Part shown: positions 34,981 to 45,400 of the stretch, in pieces | Layout of the letters: each line of letters starts with the position of its first letter | Position numbering within the stretch: the stretch's first letter is position 1 | Assembly (NCBI GenBank): GCA_001683735.1 | Contig: LUGG01000001.1 | Span: forward strand, 682,001 to 746,000 | DNA: 64,000 nt | Direction: 5' to 3' | From: Grifola frondosa | Lineage: Eukaryota > Basidiomycota > Agaricomycetes > Polyporales > Grifolaceae | The notes under the pieces: generated by a model | The model's database searches: none | What the model was told of the DNA's origin: nothing | What the model saw: the letters and a program-made list of their open reading frames with translations, nothing else | Translations under genes and position numbers: made by a program

Positions 34981-35873
34981 ATGGCCTTTGCTCAGCCACA
35001 TCCTCGATTCTCTGTGCTGTCCGCCTCGTCCCTCTCCTCCGCCGAGCACCTCTCCCCAGGTTCCTCCTCCGCTCGCTTCTCCGTACCCTCCGCACCTAGC
35101 ATCAACACCGCAGTCTCTACTCCCAAGCCCGGCCTCCGCCCAAACATCTACGACCGCAGCCTGAATAAAACCCGTGCATCAGAGGTCTCCGCGCCCGCGT
35201 TCGCTTTCCTCTTCTCTGAGATCGTCCAATATACCCAGAAGCGCGTCAGCGGCATCAACGACCTCGAGCGCAGGTACGTCCATCCACGCCCAGATCCCGT
35301 GCTGAATGCGCGTTGCTGACACGCAGCGCAGACTGAACACGCTGGGCTATCGCGTCGGCACGCGCGTCTTCGAGCTCATGGCCTGGCGCAACGAGGCCGC
35401 CGCCAAGGCTCCCAAGCGCGAGACACGCTTCCTCCCCGCCCTCATGTCCATTCACACCCAACTCTGGCGCGCCGTCTTCGGCAAGCCCGCAGACGCCATC
35501 GAGAAGAGCGTCGAGAACGCCGACGAATGTACGTCCTCTCTCTCGCTTCTCGCGCTCTCACACCCTCAGCCTGTGCAGACATGATCATCGACAACGACCC
35601 ATCCATCACGCGCTACATCTCTGTGCCGCGCGACATGAGCTCCCTCAGCTGCTCGTCCTTTACCGCCGGCATCGTCGAAGCTGTCCTCGACGGTCTCGGC
35701 TTCGTACGTCTGCTTCTCTTGCTCACGCGCCCCTCATCTCACACGATCATATCTGCCAGCCCGCGCGCGTGACTGCGCACAATACGCCCACGGACCAGTT
35801 CCCCGGGCGCACCACCATCCTCATCAAGCTCGAAAAGTCCGTGCTGGACCGCGAGGAGGCGCTCAAGCCGTGA
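34981..35873 (+). CDS. trs31: TRAPP complex subunit Trs31/TRAPPC5
   Basis: Core subunit of TRAPP, the Rab1/Ypt1 exchange factor that acts in ER-Golgi and Golgi traffic and autophagy. After a Ser-rich leader the Bet3-family domain begins with GLRPNIYDRSLNKTRASEVS. AFAFLFSEIVQYTQKRVSGI, LNTLGYRVGTRVFELMAWRN, KRETRFLPALMSIHTQLWRA and VFGKPADAIEKSVENADE follow. After an intron come MIIDNDPSITRYISVPRDMS, LSCSSFTAGIVEAVLDGLGF and, after the last intron, PARVTAHNTPTDQFPGRTTI with LIKLEKSVLDREEALKP. Three small introns, about 225 residues. Every block expected for Trs31 is present. Confidence 0.95.
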
Positions 35874-37143
35874 CGTCTCCCGCGCATGTTTAATTTGTGA
35901 GTTATTTAGCGGTCCGATCGGCGAGCTGGTCCGCTGGTCGTGATGGATCTGGCTCCTGCTTCCACGCACACGTACACGCATGCGTTCGGCGCGCGCCGAC
36001 GTTCCCAACAATTGAATGTCAAACGCGTGCGCCTCGCCCGTGCAGCGTTCGGACGATGCATTCGGCATGTATGATGTGTGGTATATGATTAGACGAAATC
36101 TAGTCCCGGCTGTCGCAGCACTACCTGCGCTCGGCGCAGAAGACGTGTAGTCGCAATTATTAAATGCTGGAGCGGCCCATGTCATGATGCCTCGATGTCA
36201 AAAAAGTATTTCGGAGTCCGCTGTGAAGAGTGCATTTCTTGAATGGACGGATCGACAATTGTGGCGGATCAGCCGCGCTCTCCCGGAGATCACATATTCA
36301 TCGTAGTGAATGAGTGGCTCGCGTGATATGTGCGCACGCCACGCTCGACGTCATTATAGTGTTAATAGGCTCGTGCGGCCTGCCTAACGACGACGGCCTA
36401 CAATTTGTCGACAAGGAAAAGCGATAAGTGCAATGGGCACATTCCGGACTTTCCGCAGATAATACAAATTGCAGCCGATCTCATGTAGCTCAAATAATTT
36501 TCTGCAGAACTGCTCTCCATTAAAACAATCATGAGATGCATGGAATGGAGTGTGGCCTCGGCTGAGATCTGGGAGGTACGCTCGCGTTAGACATGGACAC
36601 GTTAAATGTGCACGCCGAGTCGAAGCAGCAGCAGACACAGCAATCGCCGCCGGGAACGGAGCGGCCGGGAGGGAGGCGTGGCAAGTTTGTGGGTGGATCC
36701 AGGCCTGTGCGCCAAGTGCGCCTGCCATATTAGCCTACCATTATCGGAGAGCACCACCGCCCCGGATCCGACTCCGAAGCCTCAGCCTGCACATTCGCGC
36801 TCTATTGGCTTCTATTTTATTGAGTGCGTTATTAGGATCGCAGTGCCGCGGCTCGAGTCTGCTCCACCTGCGTTGCATACCTACTACATATACCACTTGA
36901 CCGGCCGGCACATAGCTGCAGCGGCTCTTAGCGGTGAAGCTTGAAGCTTCAGCGTGAAGTTCCAGGCCTCCGTGTGCGAGCAACGAGCAGAATCCTATAT
37001 CTATCTCCGCCCTCCCCTCGTTTTATCTTTCTACTCCCCTCCACACCCTTCATCACCCAGGTAGCTTAGCTCCCATCATCTGTACCGCTACTTCTCACGC
37101 AATTATCCCAGGCCACTCGGAATTCCCTCCACCCCGCATAGCC
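35874..37143. other. 1.27-kb intergenic spacer
   Basis: 3' flank of Trs31 and 5' flank of the DHODH gene, with a CT-rich run at about 37000-37060 just before the ATG. No gene or RNA was recognised. Confidence 0.5.
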
Positions 37144-38350
37144 ATGGTCAAGATCCACACGCTCGAGATCAACCCGCCGCTGCTCAACGCGTCCTGTGCG
37201 TGGGCATCGGACCTCAAGCAGCTGCGTGAGCTGTATGATTCGCCGCATACCGGCGCGGTGACCACGCGCACCGCGACGCTCAACGGCTATAGCGAGGATG
37301 CCTCAAATAAGGTGCGCATGCCGCTCTAACCCCCGTGCCTCACTCACACCCTGCAGGTCGCGTTCACAGCGGACACCGTCACGTCCATCAACTCGTTCGG
37401 CTACTCACCGCACTCGCTCACGAGCTACCTCGGCTGGGTGCACACGCTCCTCACTACACCCACCCTCTCCGGCGGGCCCCCCACGAAACCCATCATTGTA
37501 AGCATCACCGCCTCCGCGCCCACCGTGCTCGCCGAGATGCTCGCGAAGGTGCAAGCGCTCCGCGCGACGCTGCGCGCAGGCGCGCAGCCCGACGCGCCGG
37601 ACCCTGCTGCACTCCTCGCCGTCGAACTCAACACGTCGTGCCCGAACATCAAAGACACACCGCCCGCCGCGTACACCTTCCCCTTCCTCCTCCCCTTCCT
37701 CGACGTCCTCGCCGCCGCGTTCTACGCAGACCCCACCCTCACCCTCGGCCTCAAACTCCCGCCGTACCTCTACTCCACGCGCTTCTCCGAGGTCGTGCGC
37801 TGCCTCCACACCTACACCCGTGAGCTGCGCCCCGCCTCGCGCGGCCGCACCGAGAACGGCATGTTCTCCCCGCGCGCGGGCCCCCCAGCGAAAACTCGCG
37901 CAACCCCTTCGCCTTCCTCACCTGCACGAACACCCTCGGCTCGTGCCTCCTCTTCTCCGAGCAGATGATCCACCGCAACATCCCCGACGCAGACGCCTTC
38001 GCCGCCGCCGACGTCGACATGGACGCCCGCCCGCGCGCACGACCTCGCCCCCCGCACCGCCCTCGCCCTCCGCCCCCGACGCGCCCTTCGCACTGCCCCC
38101 CGCGCTCGGCGGCCTGGGCGGCGAAGCAGTTCACGCCGTCGCACTGGGCAACGTGTACTCCTTCGCGCGCCTCCTCGCGGCGCACCCAGACGCAGCCATC
38201 CGCCGGATCCGCATCATCGGCGTGGGCGGCGTCACCACTCCCGCAGCCGCCACGCGCATGCGTGCCGCGGGCGCGTCCGTGGTCGGCTGCGCGACGCTTC
38301 TCGGGCGCGAGGGCGTCCGCGCGTTCGAGATCCTCTCGCAGGCGGCGTGA
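37144..38350 (+). CDS. Dihydroorotate dehydrogenase, class 1 (frame breaks)
   Basis: Class-1 DHODH-family TIM barrel with FMN. Dihydroorotate to orotate in pyrimidine synthesis is the family reaction. Exon 1 has HTLEINPPLLNASCAWASDL, DSPHTGAVTTRTATLNGYS. After a 31-37 nt intron come AFTADTVTSINSFGYSPHSL, PIIVSITASAPTVLAEM, VELNTSCPNIKDTPPAAYTF (class-1 active-site Cys) and LTLGLKLPPYLYSTRFSEVV. Then the frame slips at the C6 run 37881-37886 and resumes as ENSRNPFAFLTCTNTLGSCL. It slips again near 38025-38060 and resumes as LPPALGGLGGEAVHAVALGN, IRIIGVGGVTTPAAATRMRA, AGASVVGCATLLGREGVRAF. Both slips equal one missing base in GC-rich runs. All motifs are conserved, so an assembly error is the simpler reading, but a young pseudogene is possible. 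The first intron is also unusually short. Confidence 0.85.
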
Positions 38351-39022
38351 CGCGGGAGAGGCAGCAGAATGCGAAGTCGGGCGTGTACGAGTGTTTGATT
38401 TGTGATTTGTTAGATGGCCGCGTGCGGCCGCGTTATTACCCCGTGGAGTGCTCATGCTCATGACCGAATGCGAAAATGTTTACGATATGTACCGGCTTCC
38501 AGTGCTGCACGACGAGCGGATAAAATATGGCTAGATTGTGTTTTTCGGGCTACTACATTAGTTGTTCTTTATCTTTATGGTAGATATCGACTGGAAATAT
38601 ATGGAATCGGTGGTATATGTCCATCGAGAGAGTTCGAGATAAACAGGTACAGGTGAGCATAAACGGGGGAGACATGAGGCAGGGATGTGGGGGTATGCAT
38701 AATGACGTGCGACAATTGCGGGAGAGCAGCGTACACGAGAAATAGGACAACAGAACCGAAGCAGAAATCAGACTAAGCAAACAGAACAGGAAGCAAGCCC
38801 GAGAGAAGAGACAAAAAAAAAGTTCAGGAATCAGAAGTCAGAGGAATGGAAAACACGCCCGCCATCGGTCCTCCGTCCGACGCAAGAGCCACAGCAGCGG
38901 AGATAAATGAGCTATAAATCACCCTCCAACGGTCCCATGGCCCACCCAATACGCGCGCACTCACGCGCTAGCGGCGCTCCAGAAGTGTCCAGCTCGAGCT
39001 GGGGCGCGAGCTCTGGGTGCGT
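38351..39022. other. Convergent spacer
   Basis: 3' flanks of the DHODH and HMG-box genes. It contains an A-run at about 38813-38821. Nothing else was recognised. Confidence 0.5.
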
Positions 39023-40290
39023 CTACCCGTAGAGATACGCGAGATCCGCCGCGCTCTGCGTCTGAGATTCGGGCACAAGGGCGTGCGACCAGGGACCGGC
39101 CTCGCCGCCCATCTGATCAAAGAGCTCGAGCTGGCCGAAGTCTGCGCTGTCCGGGGGCGCAAACCCGGAGTCGCACGGCCACGACGGCTGCGTGGGCGTG
39201 GGGAGGGAGACGTGCCCGAGGGACGATAGCTGGGGGAGGAAGTCGAGTGCGCGCAGCTGTGCGGCGTACCCGGCAGAGGGTATGGTGCCAAGTTGCGAGG
39301 AGTACTGCGGCGCGGGGTAGGTCGAGTTCATTGAGGACAAAAAAGGGTCCTCCACGCGGAAGTCGAAATCGGAAGGCATGGAGAAGGCGAAATCGAGGGC
39401 GTTATTGGACCCCTGCAGCGCACCAGAGGACGCGGGCCCGTAAGCGAAGTCAAAAACATTCGGAAGCGGGACCGTAGCAACGGATGGAGCCTGGAGCTAT
39501 GTCGAAAAACGAGGAAGGTAAGTAAAGATGCACATTAAGACGGGCGTATACTCACCTCGTGCTCAAGTACTTGCTCGGTAGGAGGATACGCGCTGGAGAC
39601 GTCCGCTACGGGCTTGAAGTCCGTCGCGGTCGCCTCCAACTCGGCAGTTTCCTGCACCTTCAAGGCCTCATCGAGAGCTTCTCCCTTGAAGCCCTGGATG
39701 AGAAGGTCGACAATCGTATCACGGCGCCGGTCCTCCTTGGGACCGGTCCTCTTCGACGTGCGCCGCTTTTGCTCCTCCTTGCGCTTCGACGGCTGGTAGC
39801 GGTAATCCGGATACTTCTCCTTGTGCTGTGCCTTGGCCAACTCGCCCTTCTTGTTCCACAACTCCTTCTCGTCGGGGGGCATCTTCTTCCATAGTTGTCC
39901 AATTATTTTGGACTTTATGCGGTTGTCCGGCTCGACAGCCGCCAAGTCTGGTAGGACCGCGCTTCTGTAAATGAAGAACGGGTTTGGAGGCCGGGGAACC
40001 TTGGAAGTGCTAGGCTTGCTGGAGGTGGCCTTTTGTGTTGTAACCTTCCGAGGTGCACGCTGTTTGCGCGCGGAAGGCCGGCGGACAGGTTGATGATCGG
40101 AGGTAGTTGAAGAAGGGGAAGAGGCAGAGTCAGTCGAAGGAAATGAAAGGAGTGAAGTGGGGTGGGATGTCGCTCGGAGGGAGGCATCTGCAAAGATATG
40201 GTCACATTCACCGATGGCTAGATGGCGACTATGTTCGTATGAGATTATCTTAGTGAATGAATGGCGCGACATACTGTTCATGGAGTGCAT
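39023..40290 (-). CDS. HMG-box transcription factor (MATA_HMG type)
   Basis: Nuclear DNA-binding regulator. Proposed start ATG at 40290 (MHSMN); a GTATGT donor right after it and a TTTGCAG acceptor join in frame to NASLRATSHPTSLLSF. A Ser/basic leader (RRPSARKQRAPRK) precedes the HMG box: VPRPPNPFFIYRSAVLPDLA, AVEPDNRIKSKIIGQLWKKM, PPDEKELWNKKGELAKAQHK, EKYPDYRYQPSKRKEEQKRR. Pro at the start, IIGQLWK and the KYPDYRYxP end mark the MATA/SOX-like group used by fungal sexual-development regulators. After a ~60-nt intron the C-terminus is Ser/Pro/Gln-rich and acidic, likely an activation domain, ending LAYLYG. A reversed TATAAAA lies at 40382-40388. I infer a developmental or mating-response regulator; the exact ortholog is unclear. 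Confidence 0.85.
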
Positions 40291-42607
40291 GGCTGGAACT
40301 TGGATGGGGTGGAGATGCGAGGGGATGTGGGCTGAAGGAGGCGGAGGGTAGGTGGACAATGAGGCAGATGAGGGACCCCATTTTATAGATCAAAGGACTC
40401 AGTGGCGGGCGTCCTCGCGCTCGCTGTGTGAAGAACATGTGAAGAGTTGAAGGAGTTGTTCTCTTCCCAAATCCGGTAATTTGTTGGGAGCTTCACCCTC
40501 GATCGACGTCCCAAAATGGTAGGAGACACTACTGCTATTTGCTTGTATTTGGCGTACATACCTAAAATGCTTCCGCGACGCGCCAAATCGCGTCGCGTTC
40601 TCGTTATGATCACTTTTCTTCACATCTCGTCGCCTTTTTGGAAGCTCTTTCAATTTTGAGTTTGCAGTGCCTATATGTTATCGATATTGCATCTGAGATC
40701 ACTGATGTAGCGTTGATTCTTATTATTCGCCGTATATAGTGCGGCCCGGAAGGTCAACACAGAACATTGAACGTTCAAGTGCTTGCGGTGCTGCTATCAG
40801 ATATTTATTCATGACAAAATTGAGTGGCAGCATGTACGATGCGTTTGTTGTATATTCTACGCGGTACTTACTGTGAGTAGAGGTAATCTTGTGGAGAGGC
40901 CCGTCATCCAAGGACGGTGTGGAATAGCTCTCTGGATTCGAATGTCAGATGACGATCTCCCAGTCTTCTCGAGTGGCATTCCCTGACGCGGACCTCATGC
41001 TATCCGGACCTCAATTATCTTGGGCGCTGTGAACAGTGCAGCTGCATTGTAAAGAGACGCGTTATCACGGCAACATCCGGAACGTGGCCATCTCGTGGAG
41101 CGATAGAGCTTGACAAATGCCAGAGCTTGTAGTGAGTTTGGAATAAGGGTTCAACGATGGCGAGGGACTCAGCTGAGGCCGAATGCGGCCATGGATGAGA
41201 TTCAGCTGGAAAGCATTATGAACGTATAACATCAAGTATGCAACACTACGCACGAGGTTGAAAGCAGCAACGGACGGAACTTAGCGAATTACGGAGACGG
41301 GAGGAATCGCAACCGTGTCTTATCAAGCTGAGAATCACTAGCTCTAATACACCAAATTGTCCAAGTGGCAGTACAGTACGATGCACCGGTGAATCCAAGT
41401 ACGGGTCATTCACGCGAGCATTGCTGTGGTGGTCCAGCATAGTCTTGGGGACGATGAAACACGGAGCTCCGGGTAGGATATGATTGAGCGCGACATCAGA
41501 CCGAGCAGCGCCAGTGGGAGTTCGCAGTCGCGCTCGTACCGATGCAAAGGAAAGTGAGCTCAGGGTCGCGAGTTCGCGTGAGGTACACCCGACAGCTTGC
41601 AAGCCGTCTTTCAGCTTGCTAGATGACAAAGAACACAACCATGCACACTGTGAAGGGAACGTGAAGAAAACGGCTCTTCGGAGCCGCAGGGGATCAGGTA
41701 TGGTTGGGGACATCACTTTGTGACAACTAATTTGGGTTTGAGCGGATTCATTATGGCTCCTCCACAATTTCCTTTAGTGTTATGATAATTGGTGAAAAGT
41801 AACTTCCAAAGGACCCTCTAAAGGATGGCTGGATTACTTTTCAATTTTCTCAAAATTTATGTTTCTCGACATCGATTTGGCGCATATGCTGACTAATCAT
41901 AGCCTAATATAGTAATTATGTAATCAACACATGTACGATCAGTATCCAAATTGGATTGCAGTTAGTGAAAAAAGCAAATATACTCTATAAATAAGGCTGA
42001 ATATCAAGCACAGGTGTTGAGATTCTCAGAAAAGTTGAAGGTATGTGCTCCCTAAACCGAACATGCCGCCAACAATGCTGATGAACACTGGCCAATTTGG
42101 CGCTTTTATTAGGGTTAGGGTTAAAGTCTCAGAAAAATTTCTCCTTGCGGATTTGGGCTTAAGTAGGGGTGGTTTTGTATATAAAATTTTAATTTGGAGC
42201 CTTGTCAAGCAAAATTGAAGGTTGACATGAAGTGATGTCCCCAACCATACGGCGGCTGTACGTTTGGGGTCCCAAACAATGTAGACAGACCCTGGACACA
42301 CTAGTCATGGATTTGGCGCCCGTGAGCGCTTGCAAGAATACTCGGAAGCTGTTGCATGATATCCTAATGATAGCCAACTCTGAACTTCACGGCTGACTTC
42401 TGTCCTTCGTCTTTTCTGTCTTCCTTCCTCTTCGCATCGTTCATTTTCCCTCATTCTATACGAATTGTTGTCACGACCTCAGTACCCAGCGATACTCCAC
42501 AGTGCTAGCTCTATTTACTCCAACAGCCCATCCTGACATCACTACGTTCTTCCCCTCTGTCCATCTCGTTGAAATTTCCCTGCTTTCGCATTTGAGATAA
42601 CGCAGAC
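40291..42607. other. 2.3-kb spacer with a MITE-like element
   Basis: Regulatory flanks of the divergent HMG-box and kinase genes. A minus-strand open frame at 41246-41767 has no motif and runs into the MITE, so I do not call it. The AT-rich part 41.7-42.25 kb is the mobile element annotated separately. Confidence 0.55.
41701..42247. mobile_element. MITE-like element with TA flanks
   Basis: The left end TGGTTGGGGACATCACTT (41701-41718) is repeated exactly as its inverse complement at the right end (42230-42247). Beyond these 18 bp the inward sequences still resemble each other for about 25 bp. TA sits directly outside both ends (41699-41700 and 42248-42249), the target-site duplication of Tc1/mariner-type elements. 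The interior is AT-rich, 547 bp in all, with no transposase, so a non-autonomous copy is likely. Inside are a hairpin (GAAAAGTAA ... TTACTTTTC, about 41793-41855) and TTAGGGTTAGGGTTA at 42109-42123. Confidence 0.8.
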
Positions 42608-45085
42608 ATGCCCATCTCCCTGTCAGAGTCGCTGCTTCCGCAGCCCCCTTCATTCCAGAAGAAGAAGGCATACGAGATTCACAAAGTTCTCGGCACAGGA
42701 TCATTTGGAAAAGTCATGGTACGTCGGCTAAAATCTCGTTCTGACGCCTTCCTTCAATCACTCATCAATTTTTCTGACAACGCTGCGCTTTGTGATAAAT
42801 TTACTCTTCACACCCCTTCACCTATCCAGCGCGCGACTTGGCATGTTCCCCCTGGCCAAATTCCAGTGGCTCTCCGTGGTGCAGCTGCGGCGCCCTCTTC
42901 GCCCACCACTGCCAACAGCCTCTCCAAGCCCCCCGGACCCTCCCGCTCGAACACCGCCTCCAGCATATCCTCACTCCTCTCCAACAAGAAGGGTGTTTCT
43001 GAGAGCGGGATGACAGTGGAAGTTGCATTGAAGGTCATTCCGAAGAAGAAGGTAAAGGGAAACGAGAGCAGCGTGTGGGGCGAGATGGAGGTGCTGCGTG
43101 GTTTGGACCACCCGAACATTGTGAGTCCCTGCAATATAGTCACGATTATCCTGTGCTACTCTGGCATTTTCTGCTAAGCTTAATGTCGTCGTGGAATATG
43201 CGGTAGCGTTTGTGCATTCATAACTTGACTATCGCCCGTAAAATTCAATTGCTACTACTATGACGTCACACGTGATTGCCATTTAGTCTCACGCGACCAG
43301 ACGCGCTTGACGCGAGGACATCAACGAAGTTCTAACATTTGCGTTCCCCAGGTCAAATTCTACGAGTGGTTTGAATCGCGCTCAAAATATTACCTTGCCT
43401 TCGAACTCGCCGTCGGAGGCGAACTTTTCGAGCGCATCACGCAGCGAGGCAAATTTACGGAGTCTGATGCTGTCTCTGTTCTCAGGTGAGTTTCGTTGAT
43501 ATGGCATCTTTCTTTTTTGTTATTTGTTTGCTGTCGGATGGTAAGAAATAGACTGAGACTTGGTGCGGCGTTAGAATTCGCGTGGTCTCGTGTATATGTC
43601 ACAAAGAGTTCTAATACTATGTCTTTCGCTTCTTATGTCTCACCACGCTCAAAATTGCGCATCGTATCGCTGATCATTCTATCCATAAGGTCGATCCTAT
43701 CAGGCGTAAAGTATTTGCATGACCATGATATCGTTCACAGAGACTTGAAGTGAGTATCCATATTACTCCTTTTATCTGGCAGCTGTTAAAGGGGCCGTCA
43801 ATTGCGCCCATCCATAGACCAGAGAACATATTGTATCGCACGAAGGATGCTGAATCTGACATTGTCATTGCGGACTTTGGGATGTAAGTTCTATCTTGTC
43901 TTCGCGCTCACGTCATTGATATACTTAATTTTCACCACAGTGCAAAACATCTTCATTCTCCCGAAGAGCAGCTTCACTCACTGGCTGGGAGCTTTGGATA
44001 TGTCGCCCCAGAAGTGCTGAACAAGAAGGGACATGGCAAAGCCGTCGATATTTGGTCGACAGGGTATATCCTGCTGCATTGTGGCTCGTCATTGTGCCAG
44101 CTGACGTATACTCTAGCATTATCACATATGTTCTGCTCTGTGGATACTCACCTTTCCGTTCGGACGATGTCAAGGAGCTTATCCGCGAAACAACAGAGGC
44201 GAAGATTGAGTTTCACGAACGCTACTGGGGCAACGTCTCCGAAGATGGTCCGTCTTTCCCCGTTCATTGGTCCTCTCCACGCTGACATTCGGTCTGTAAT
44301 TTCTCCAGCAAAGGATTTCATCCGGGCTCTCTTGAATCCCGACCCAGCACTCCGCCCCACAGCAGATCAAGCACTAAAGCACCGCGTGCGTATCGCTCTC
44401 CAATTTTATTCTCAATACAAATACTGAACATATCACACGCAACAGTGGTTCATATCCGAAGTGCCGTCGGAGCACGACCTCTCCGGGCTGCGCGAGCACT
44501 TCGACCCGCGCGCACGGTGGGCGCGCAGCGATCACGACTGCGCGGGCGCTGCAGCGCTTCGGCTCGTCGTCCTCGCGCACAAGCGGCGGGTGGAAGACCG
44601 TGATAGACTCGGACGACGACGACGATGCCGACGAGCCTGCGCCGCGGCTCTCCGAGCACCAAGAGACAGCAAGCGACCATGGGGACAGCGAGTTCGTCAC
44701 GGTGACGGCGCCAGAGGAGGAAGAGCAGAAACCAGGTCCCCGGGAGGACGAACGGACGAAGAACCCGGTGGAATCTGTCGTGGAGGGTGGCGAGCCCCCG
44801 GCGGCCGCGGAGCCGAGCGAAGCGCGTGTGCTGCAGCAGGAGCAGGACGCGCCCGAGCCCCTACACGAGAAGGCGCCGGCTCCATTGCACGAGATACACA
44901 AGGCGGAAGCCTCCACAGAGAGCGAGCGGCGAGCGGACCAGGACCAGGAGCTGCTGACGGCAGAGGAGCACAATGGGCCGGAGCTCGCGATGCCGGGCTC
45001 CTTTGATGTCCCCGAGCACCATCACCACCCGCACCTCGACAGCGGGTGGTTGGGGTTGTTCAGGAAAGTCCGCATCGCGTCCTGA
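42608..45085 (+). CDS. cmk1: Ca2+/calmodulin-dependent protein kinase (CaMK type)
   Basis: Ser/Thr kinase of the CaMKI group. Exons start at 42608, 42830, 43352, 43690, 43818, 43941, 44117, 44309 and 44446. The Gly loop GTGSFGKVM is followed by an unusual ~60-residue Ser/Pro insert before the Lys motif [13 protein letters not shown]. Then come [98 protein letters not shown] and [20 protein letters not shown]. Catalytic Asp, DFG and APE are all intact. The tail starts [20 protein letters not shown]. The frame then slips near 44520-44540 (ARWARS to [20 protein letters not shown]), before a long acidic tail ending [15 protein letters not shown] is in the right place for a calmodulin-binding helix. 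Two introns (about 230 and 195 nt) are longer than usual. Confidence 0.88.
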
Positions 45086-45400
45086 GGCTGGCCGGAAGGA
45101 CGAGCTCATTGATATACCCCATGCCACACACAACTACGCGGGCTATTTTTTATTCGAGTAAGCTTTGGGATCTTCATTCATACATGTAGCTTTGATGATC
45201 CTGGCGATATATCTGCCGCAGCTTCGGCCTCTCCCTTGTTTGTCTGTAGCACTGCTTATCTGCTTATATGTATATATGCACATTTATTGGTATACTGAAT
45301 TGTATAATGCTTCGAGCGCAGGTATGAAGGTTATGGAATGGTCCCGATCCGGGGATATCAATGGCGATGGATATACATCAATGAAACCTACATGAACGCC

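Noticed and set aside
41246..41767. 173-residue minus-strand open frame
   Set aside because: Crosses the left end of the MITE and shows no family signature.
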